Of a DNA stretch of 64,000 nucleotides, positions 57,894 to 64,000 are shown in pieces (position 1 is the first letter of the stretch; each line of letters begins with the position of its first letter). Origin of the DNA: Methylotenera sp. (GTDB taxonomy: Bacteria; Pseudomonadota; Gammaproteobacteria; Burkholderiales; Methylophilaceae); the NCBI GenBank assembly GCA_030682715.1, contig JAUXNQ010000019.1, positions 1-64,000 on the forward strand, read 5' to 3'. The notes beneath the pieces were generated by a model. It saw nothing but the letters and a program-made list of their open reading frames with translations, made no database searches and had not been told where the DNA came from. The position numbers were made by a program, and so were the translations under genes.

Positions 57894-59581
57894 TCACTTT
57901 ACTCAAGAATGGCAAAATCTACGACCCAGCACACAACAAAGATGGTGTAGTAGAAGACATTTACATTTATCAGGGCCGTATCGTACCGAAACCGCTTGAT
58001 CACGCTAAAGTCACCCAAACTTATGATTTAACTGGAAAAGTGGTAATGGCTGGTGCTATCGACATGCACAGCCACATTGGTGGCGGCAAGGTCAACATTG
58101 CCCGTATGATGTTGCCAGAGTATCAACAAAAACAAATGCAGGAAATTAAAAACCTGAGCGAACCAGAAGCACATATCTGTACGCCTTATTGCAGCCATCA
58201 CGCTACACCAACTGCCACTGATACTGGGTTTAGATATATAGAAATGGGCTACACGGCTGCTTTTGAGCCTGCAATCTCCCCTATTAATGCTCGTCAAGCG
58301 CATTTAGAGATGGGCGACACCCCGATGATTGATAAGGGTGGCTATGCAATGTTGGGTAATGATGATTATTTCTTACGCATGCTGGCGGCCAAAAAAGACC
58401 AAAAAGCCATTAACGATTACGTTGCGTGGATTCTACATGCCACACAAGCAATCGGCATTAAAGTCGTGAATCCAGGCGGCATTAGTGCGTTTAAGTTTAA
58501 TCAGCGCAGGCTTAACTTAGATGAAAATCATCAGCATTATCAAGTGAGCCCACGTGAGGTGTTACAAAGCCTAAGTCGTGCCGTGCATGAGCTTGGCATT
58601 GCTAAACCACTACATGTGCACTGTAATAACCTTGGTGCAGCGGGTAACTTTGAAACCACACTGAACACCATGGGCGCAAGCAATGGCTTGCCTATGCACT
58701 TAACGCACATTCAATTTCATAGCTACGGTACTGAGGGCGATAAAAAATTCTCTTCCGCGGCTGCACAAATTGCTGAAGCACTGAACAAAAACAAAAACAT
58801 CAGTGCTGACGTTGGTCAAATATTGTTTAATCAAACCGTCACCGCTTCTGGTGACTCTATGATGCAGCACTTGAATGCTAAGCATGCTAATCCTAAAAAA
58901 TCGGTGATTATGGATATTGAGTGCGATGCTGGCTGTGGTGTATTGCCATTTAAATATCGCGATCAAAACTACGTGAATGCATTGCAATGGGCTATCGGTT
59001 TGGAGATATTCTTATCGGTTGAAGACCCATGGCGAATTTTCTTAACCACAGACCATCCGAATGGTGCGCCATTCACCAGCTATCCTCATTTGATTCGCTT
59101 ACTGATGGATAAAACTTTCAGAAACGAAGCGTTTGCCAAGTTGAACCTAGACGCACAATCCATGAGCAACCTCACCAGCTTGAACCGTGAATACAGCCTA
59201 TACGAAATCGCGATTATGACGCGCGCTGGTGCAAGTAAACTAATTGGCCTGAACGACCGCGGTCATTTAGGTGTGGGCGCAAATGCAGACATCACAGTTT
59301 ACACAGACCAAGAAAACCGCGAAGCCATGTTCGCCAAGCCTGATTACGTATTTAAAAATGGTGAATTAGTCGTTAAAAATGGCAGCGTTGTTAAAGTCGT
59401 CTGGGGTGCTACCCATACTGCAAAACCAGCGTTTGACATTGGTGTAGAAAAAGACCTTAAAGACTACTTTGACCGTTATCAAACCATCGGCTTAGATAAC
59501 TTCAAAATTAGCGATGCCGAAATTTTTGATGACGGCAGAGGCAGTGTTGTTGTGAATAAGAACCAACACGCTAATGACTGA
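57890..59581 (+). CDS. fhcA: Formyltransferase/hydrolase complex subunit FhcA (hydrolase)
   Basis: The 563-residue amidohydrolase-like protein is related to FwdA. It has the metal-binding HxH at His60 and His62 (IDMHSHIGGGK), further His in HVHCNNLG, and DHPNGAPFTSYP near the C-terminal part of the barrel. In the Fhc complex this subunit releases formate from the formyl-cofactor. Length fits the family. It overlaps fhcB by 4 bases and is followed after 11 bases by a PPOX gene instead of fhcD. Confidence 0.95.
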   Translation: MITLLKNGKIYDPAHNKDGVVEDIYIYQGRIVPKPLDHAKVTQTYDLTGKVVMAGAIDMHSHIGGGKVNIARMMLPEYQQKQMQEIKNLSEPEAHICTPYCSHHATPTATDTGFRYIEMGYTAAFEPAISPINARQAHLEMGDTPMIDKGGYAMLGNDDYFLRMLAAKKDQKAINDYVAWILHATQAIGIKVVNPGGISAFKFNQRRLNLDENHQHYQVSPREVLQSLSRAVHELGIAKPLHVHCNNLGAAGNFETTLNTMGASNGLPMHLTHIQFHSYGTEGDKKFSSAAAQIAEALNKNKNISADVGQILFNQTVTASGDSMMQHLNAKHANPKKSVIMDIECDAGCGVLPFKYRDQNYVNALQWAIGLEIFLSVEDPWRIFLTTDHPNGAPFTSYPHLIRLLMDKTFRNEAFAKLNLDAQSMSNLTSLNREYSLYEIAIMTRAGASKLIGLNDRGHLGVGANADITVYTDQENREAMFAKPDYVFKNGELVVKNGSVVKVVWGATHTAKPAFDIGVEKDLKDYFDRYQTIGLDNFKISDAEIFDDGRGSVVVNKNQHAND

Positions 59582-59592
59582 AAAGGAACGAT

Positions 59593-60252
59593 ATGAGTAG
59601 GTTATATGGCGAGCAACACCGTCAATTGCAAGATGAGTTTGCCACACGAAAGATGGCAGACCGCGTTGAGGAGCTAGCTTGTAAAACTGAGTTTGATGAA
59701 GAGTCAAAAGGCTTTATCGAACACATGGATATGTTCTTCTTATCTACAGTAGATCATGAAGGCCGCCCTACTGTATCTTACAAAGGTGGTGACGCTGGCT
59801 TTGTTAAAGTGGTTGATAGTAAAACATTGGCTTTTCCAAGCTACGATGGCAACGGCATGTTCTTCTCTATGGGAAATATCACGACACAGCCTCAAGTTGG
59901 TTTGCTGTTTATCTCATTTGAAGCGCCACATCGCATCCGTGTACAAGGCACGGCTACTATCTCTCGCCATGATCCGCTCATGAGTGAATATAAAGAAGCT
60001 GACTTCATTGTTCGGGTTACTTTATCTGAATTATGGCAAAATTGCCCGCGTTACATTCATCAACGCACCAAAGTACGTGATTCACGCTATGTGCCACGTG
60101 AGCATTGTGAAACACCACTCGCAGAATGGAAACGCTTAGATTTGGTTCAGGATGTACTGCCTGAAACAGATCTCACTAAAGTAAAAGAACTTGGTACCAT
60201 TCAAATTGAAGAGTGGATTGATAAAATTAAAACTGCTGACCCTACGGCTTAA
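59593..60252 (+). CDS. Pyridoxamine 5'-phosphate oxidase-family FMN split-barrel protein inside the fhc operon
   Basis: The 219-residue protein belongs to the pyridoxamine 5'-phosphate oxidase-like split-barrel group (MFFLSTVDHEGRPTVSYKGG, later NITTQPQVGLLFI and the WQNCPRYIHQR end). These bind FMN or related flavins and often act on small substrates. It has a good AAGGA site ahead of ATG 59593, and its stop touches the fhcD start, so it is cotranslated with the Fhc genes. Its role in C1 metabolism is unknown. Confidence 0.9.
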   Translation: MSRLYGEQHRQLQDEFATRKMADRVEELACKTEFDEESKGFIEHMDMFFLSTVDHEGRPTVSYKGGDAGFVKVVDSKTLAFPSYDGNGMFFSMGNITTQPQVGLLFISFEAPHRIRVQGTATISRHDPLMSEYKEADFIVRVTLSELWQNCPRYIHQRTKVRDSRYVPREHCETPLAEWKRLDLVQDVLPETDLTKVKELGTIQIEEWIDKIKTADPTA

Positions 60253-61167
60253 ATGATGATGTTGCTAAATACTATACAAATTGACGATACTTTTGCCGAA
60301 GCATTTAATATGCGCGGCACACGCGTAATTATTACCGCGCAGAACCTAAAATGGGCATACCATGCCGCCAACGCCATGACTGGCTTTGCAACCTCAGTAA
60401 TTGGCTGCGGTGTTGAGGCTGGCATTGAGCGTGAACTATCACCAGAAGAAACGCCAGACGGCAGACCAGGTGTAAGCATCTTAATGTTTGCAATGGGTAG
60501 CAAAGTGCTCATGCAGCAATTAGAGACGCGGATGGGTCAATGTATCCTCACATGTCCAACCGCTGCCGCTTTTTCAGGCATCGAAGGTGAAGACAAAATT
60601 AGCTTAGGTAAGAACCTACGCTATTTTGGTGACGGCTTTCAAACCTCTAAACTGATTGATGGTAAACGCTACTGGCGCATTCCTGTGATGGACGGTGAGT
60701 TTATTACAGAAGAAACGACTGGCATGGTACGCGCAATCGGCGGTGGTAACTTTTTGATTCTTGCAACATCGCAACCAGCCGCTTTAGCCGCAGCTGAAGT
60801 AGCCATTGAAGCCATGAAAAAAGTACCTAACGTAATTATGCCATTCCCTGGCGGCGTAGTGCGCTCTGGCTCTAAAGTTGGCAGTAAATATAAAACCATG
60901 TTTGCCTCTACTAATGATGCATTCTGCCCCACACTAAAAGGCGCTACCAATACCGAGCTTTCACCAGAGATTGAAAGCGTCATGGAAATTGTGATTGATG
61001 GTTTAACGTTTGAAGACATCGCACTCTCAATGAAAGTGGGTATTGAAGCGATTTGCAACCTTGGTGCTGATAGCGGCGTTAAACGTATTTCAGCAGGTAA
61101 CTATGGCGGCAAGCTTGGCCCTCATCTTTTTAAATTACATGATATTTTAAACGGCAGCAACTCATGA
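60253..61167 (+). CDS. fhcD: Formylmethanofuran:H4MPT formyltransferase subunit FhcD
   Basis: The 304-residue protein matches Ftr/FhcD (DDTFAEAFNMRGTRVIITA, GCGVEAGIERELSPEETPDGRPG). It moves the formyl group from formyl-H4MPT to the methanofuran-type cofactor within the Fhc complex. Three ATGs in a row start at 60253, immediately after the PPOX stop. Its end overlaps fhcC by 4 bases. Length matches archaeal Ftr. Confidence 0.96.
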   Translation: MMMLLNTIQIDDTFAEAFNMRGTRVIITAQNLKWAYHAANAMTGFATSVIGCGVEAGIERELSPEETPDGRPGVSILMFAMGSKVLMQQLETRMGQCILTCPTAAAFSGIEGEDKISLGKNLRYFGDGFQTSKLIDGKRYWRIPVMDGEFITEETTGMVRAIGGGNFLILATSQPAALAAAEVAIEAMKKVPNVIMPFPGGVVRSGSKVGSKYKTMFASTNDAFCPTLKGATNTELSPEIESVMEIVIDGLTFEDIALSMKVGIEAICNLGADSGVKRISAGNYGGKLGPHLFKLHDILNGSNS

Positions 61168-61973
61168 ACGCACTTACCTTTACATTAAAAAATATACTTA
61201 AATTTTCAGTGAATTGCAGTGCTTTAACCCCAAATAGTTTAGAGAATAAATCCATCACTGATATCGCTAACATTAAAGTGATTTATGGCAGCAACTCTGT
61301 GCCAGTAACTGATTTATTTGACATTACAGGTAGTGACGCTACCCATATCGTCTTTAAGAATACTTCAAACAAGATGGACTATATTGGCGCGCATATGTCG
61401 TCTGGCAACATTACGATTGAAGGTAATGCAGGCGCCTATTTAGGGTTCACCATGAAAAATGGTGAAATTCATTGCACTGGCAGTGTTGAAAGCTATGCCG
61501 CATGCAATATGGTGGGTGGTTTGTTAAAAATAGATGCCAATGTAGGTGACTTTTTAGGCGCAGGCTCCGAAGGTCTGCGTAAAGGCATGCGTGGCGGTAC
61601 TGTTATTATTAAAGGCAACGCTGGCGACCGCGTAGGTGACCAAATGCGCAGAGGCTTAATTTTGATTGAAGGCAATGCTGGAGATTACTGCGGTAGCCGT
61701 ATGATCGCAGGTACGATTGGCGTGTTAGGTAATGTTGGTGCGTACACCGCATTTAATATGCACCGTGGCACACTATTACTTAAAAATACACCCAGCCTAC
61801 ACGCGACGGTTCAAGACTGTGGCACACACACATTGCCGTATTTGAGTTTATTATTTAAGTCATTTAAAAAATACAACACACCGTTTAGCCAACTAAGCTC
61901 ACAACGTGTACAGCGCTTTGTGGGTGATGCTGCCTATAAAGGCAACGGTGAGATACTTATTCTAAATGCCTAG
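61164..61973 (+). CDS. fhcC: Formyltransferase/hydrolase complex subunit FhcC
   Basis: The 269-residue protein has repeated beta-helix turns (GNITIEGNAGAYLGF, GGTVIIKGNAGDRVGD, GLILIEGNAGDYCGS, GTIGVLGNVGAYTAF), the fold shared by FwdC and glutamate synthase alpha C-terminal domains. It is the structural subunit of the Fhc complex. It is the last gene of the operon, and its stop codon lies inside a perfect 14-bp inverted repeat (61956-61986). Confidence 0.95.
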   Translation: MNALTFTLKNILKFSVNCSALTPNSLENKSITDIANIKVIYGSNSVPVTDLFDITGSDATHIVFKNTSNKMDYIGAHMSSGNITIEGNAGAYLGFTMKNGEIHCTGSVESYAACNMVGGLLKIDANVGDFLGAGSEGLRKGMRGGTVIIKGNAGDRVGDQMRRGLILIEGNAGDYCGSRMIAGTIGVLGNVGAYTAFNMHRGTLLLKNTPSLHATVQDCGTHTLPYLSLLFKSFKKYNTPFSQLSSQRVQRFVGDAAYKGNGEILILNA

Positions 61974-61986
61974 CATTTAGAATAAG
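61956..61986 (+). repeat. Perfect 14-bp inverted repeat over the fhcC stop codon
   Basis: CTTATTCTAAATGC (61956-61969) and GCATTTAGAATAAG (61973-61986) pair around loop CTA. It ends the fhc operon and contains the fhcC stop codon. There is no U-tract after it, so it is either a processed 3' hairpin or a rho-assisted stop. Confidence 0.75.
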
Positions 61987-62096
61987 TACAAGAGCATGCT
62001 GATTCACTACATGAAATTACTTGAGCTTTATACTGAGCCGCTTGCGGTATCGTATCAATTAAACTCTATATAAGTGAAGCATCTCCCTATAAAACT

Positions 62097-63641
62097 ATGC
62101 ATCGGTGCTTTACATTTAACCACTTAAAAAGTGCAATTTTAACTAGTTGCGCATACTACGCACTAGCGTTATTAGGCGTATATCAAACAGTGAGTGCGCA
62201 AGGCATCGCGATTGTGTGGCTTGCAAATGCTGTTATTTTATCAGCGCTTCTGATACTTCCTTATCGCCAATGGCCGCTCATTTTAATGGGCACCTTACTC
62301 GCTGAAATTGCTGCTGACATCCCCACGTTTCCATTGTGGACTGCCGTGTCATTTGGATTTGTAAATATACTTGAAGTCACACTTGCCGCTACACTCATTC
62401 GCCGGGTTAGTGGCGAAAACTTTGATTTTGATAAATTAAGACGTGGTGGCTACTTTTTACTATTTGGGCCTTTCATTGCATGCGCTATTGCAGGCTTAAT
62501 CGGCGCTACTATTAACATAAAGCTTGGAAATTCCGCCCTAGACTATTCAAAATTTTGGTTAGCTTGGTGGTTTGGCGATGCACTAGGCTTAATTCTGTTG
62601 ACACCAATGATTGTAGTCGTTTGGCGTTTATTAGAAAAAGGTATTCCTAAAATACCTAATAAATCTATTTTTGAAGCTACACTATTTTCATTAACGCTTA
62701 CTTTCATAGGCATTTATGCATTCTCTGGAAAACATGAACAGCTACAGTTTCTGATTAGCCCATTACTATTACTATCGTTAGGTATTTACGCTGCTATTCG
62801 ATTCGGTGTACTAGGTGCTACTTTTACCGTGACTATTGTGGCTACGCTGGCAGTGTATCAACTCACACGCGACATATACCCATACTCAACTACATCTGTG
62901 CAACAAGCGGTTTGGCTAACGCAAGAGTATTTAGCACTTATCTCGGTTGTTTCAGTTGGGCTAGCCATTCTCATGCGTGAAATTAACAACCAACGCCGAG
63001 CACTTGAAGAAAAAGAATATGCATTAAGAATGCACAATATCACATTAGAGTTGCATGTCTATGAACGCACCTTACTGCTTGAAAAGGCTAACAATGCTTT
63101 ACATGAAGCAAATATACAACTTGCACACATTGCCTCAGTTGATGAACTCACTGGAATAGCAAATCGCCAACACTTTAGAGCTGAAGCGCAACGTGAAATT
63201 AATCGCTTGAACCAAGACAACCAAACTGCATCGATGATTTTAGTCGATTTAGATTACTTTAAGCGGGTTAACGACACGTATGGTCATGGCGCAGGCGATT
63301 TTGTATTACAGTCAATCGCAGAGCCCATCCGGCAATCACTTAGGCCGAAAGACCTACTTGGCAGAATGGGTGGTGAGGAATTTTTTATATTACTCTCTGA
63401 AACAGAAAAAAATAGCGCAACTAACATCGCAGAACGCATACGTCTCGGGCTTGAGAGTTTAGCGTTAAATTACGATGGCAACCTCATAAAGATTACAGCA
63501 AGTATGGGCGTGGCTGAATTAAATAAGCATGAAAACTGGAGCAATCTAGAATATCTAGATGACTTAACTCGCCGTGCAGACCAAGCACTTTACCGTGCAA
63601 AAGAGCTTGGTAGAAATCGTGTTGAGACTGCAAATGATTAA
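62097..63641 (+). CDS. MASE1-domain diguanylate cyclase (GGDEF)
   Basis: The 514-residue protein has a MASE1 membrane sensor domain (about eight helices in residues 10-300), a short coiled coil (REINNQRRALEEKEYALR) and a GGDEF domain with RMGGEEF in the active site. An RPKD inhibitory-site motif (RxxD) stands 5 residues before it, so product inhibition is expected. It makes cyclic di-GMP. It lies 123 bases after the fhc operon and is separated from it by the perfect hairpin. Confidence 0.94.
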   Translation: MHRCFTFNHLKSAILTSCAYYALALLGVYQTVSAQGIAIVWLANAVILSALLILPYRQWPLILMGTLLAEIAADIPTFPLWTAVSFGFVNILEVTLAATLIRRVSGENFDFDKLRRGGYFLLFGPFIACAIAGLIGATINIKLGNSALDYSKFWLAWWFGDALGLILLTPMIVVVWRLLEKGIPKIPNKSIFEATLFSLTLTFIGIYAFSGKHEQLQFLISPLLLLSLGIYAAIRFGVLGATFTVTIVATLAVYQLTRDIYPYSTTSVQQAVWLTQEYLALISVVSVGLAILMREINNQRRALEEKEYALRMHNITLELHVYERTLLLEKANNALHEANIQLAHIASVDELTGIANRQHFRAEAQREINRLNQDNQTASMILVDLDYFKRVNDTYGHGAGDFVLQSIAEPIRQSLRPKDLLGRMGGEEFFILLSETEKNSATNIAERIRLGLESLALNYDGNLIKITASMGVAELNKHENWSNLEYLDDLTRRADQALYRAKELGRNRVETAND

Positions 63642-63775
63642 GCTATTTAGCACTTACTGCTCAAGTGATTAAACATGATGGCCTAAAGCTAAATCAGAAT
63701 ATTACCTTTCCCAGATAAACATTGTTTTATAAAATCATCTGTTAAAATAGCGTATTACATATCACTGCAACTGCC

Positions 63776-64000
63776 ATGCCTAAGTACTTAACCGCCGCTT
63801 TATACAAATTTGTTAGCTTGCCTGAATACCAAACTTTGCAAGCCCCTATTCTTGCTGCTTGTAAAATTCACCACATCAAAGGCACGTTACTGCTCGCGGA
63901 AGAAGGCATCAATGGCACCATTGCAGGCTTACCAGATGACATTCATCTTTTACTGAACTATCTACGCACGGACACATTATTTGCAAATAAATTTTCAGAT
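63776..64000 (+). CDS. trhO: tRNA uridine 5-hydroxylase TrhO, rhodanese family (partial, runs off the right edge)
   Basis: From ATG 63776 the frame is open to the end of the window (75 codons). The sequence KFVSLPEYQTLQAPILAAC, then HHIKGTLLLAEEGINGTIAG, is the N-terminal acylphosphatase-like part of YceA/TrhO proteins, which hydroxylate uridine 34 of tRNA. The rhodanese domain with its catalytic Cys lies beyond the edge. A TTAAAATAGCG stretch before the gene may hold its -10 box. Confidence 0.88.
   Translation, partial: MPKYLTAALYKFVSLPEYQTLQAPILAACKIHHIKGTLLLAEEGINGTIAGLPDDIHLLLNYLRTDTLFANKFSD

Noticed and set aside
1..64000. CRISPR array, prophage, IS element or toxin-antitoxin system
   Set aside because: No regularly spaced identical repeats, transposase, integrase or phage structural gene was seen in the coding frames or spacers.

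Overview
The window looks like chromosome of an obligate methylotroph of the Methylophilaceae (Betaproteobacteria, Methylotenera/Methylophilus type). Two things point there: a fhcB-fhcA-fhcD-fhcC operon (formyltransferase/hydrolase complex of the tetrahydromethanopterin C1 pathway) together with methylofuran/H4MPT-type biosynthesis genes, and standard betaproteobacterial housekeeping blocks (dnaX-ybaB-recR; gph-ubiG-amidohydrolase; ndk-rlmN-pilW-rodZ-ispG-hisS-yfgM-bamB-der; hfq-hflX-hflK-hflC-DUF2065-hisZ-purA). This assignment is an inference from gene content. No tRNA, rRNA, IS element, prophage or CRISPR array was recognised, and no stretch over about 300 bases is without a gene.

Layout. 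1-7.3 kb (minus): a surface-glycan or protein-glycosylation segment with a two-domain GT61 protein running off the left edge, a left-handed beta-helix N-acetyltransferase, and a 1693-residue TPR/GT41/GT2/GT-B fusion. 7.5-11.1 kb: a NarL-type two-component pair, and divergently an HD-GYP protein whose receiver has lost its phospho-acceptor Asp. 11.2-14.0 kb: 4.5S RNA, dnaX, ybaB, recR. 14.1-18.0 kb (minus): gph, ubiG, a TRZ/ATZ amidohydrolase, then an intrinsic terminator and an OmpA-like porin. 18.1-21.5 kb (minus): four C1-cofactor genes (flavoprotein, DHPS-like, DUF447, MfnB). 21.7-29.6 kb (minus): purA, hisZ, DUF2065, hflC, hflK, hflX, hfq, gltX.

29.8-44.3 kb is a mixed block: a PilZ-like protein, an RND tripartite pump with a divergent TetR repressor and a palindromic operator, a small unknown gene, rimO, a ZIP transporter, pgeF, rluD, bamD and small membrane proteins. 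44.5-56.5 kb (minus) holds der, bamB, yfgM, two Opp-type ATPases, a SIMPL protein, hisS, ispG, rodZ, pilW, rlmN and ndk. 56.6-62.0 kb (plus) is the fhc operon with an extra FMN split-barrel (PPOX) gene between fhcA and fhcD. 62.1-64.0 kb holds a MASE1-GGDEF diguanylate cyclase and the start of trhO.

How the genes work together: the MfnB cluster supplies the furan and pterin cofactors that the Fhc complex uses to turn formyl-H4MPT into formate. The two envelope-assembly genes (bamB, bamD), the OmpA porin, the RND pump and the glycosyltransferases form an envelope theme. HD-GYP, PilZ-like and GGDEF proteins indicate cyclic-di-GMP signalling.

The most unusual items are the multi-glycosyltransferase fusion, the PPOX gene embedded in the fhc operon, the degenerate receiver on the HD-GYP protein, and several long perfect hairpins without a U-tract.
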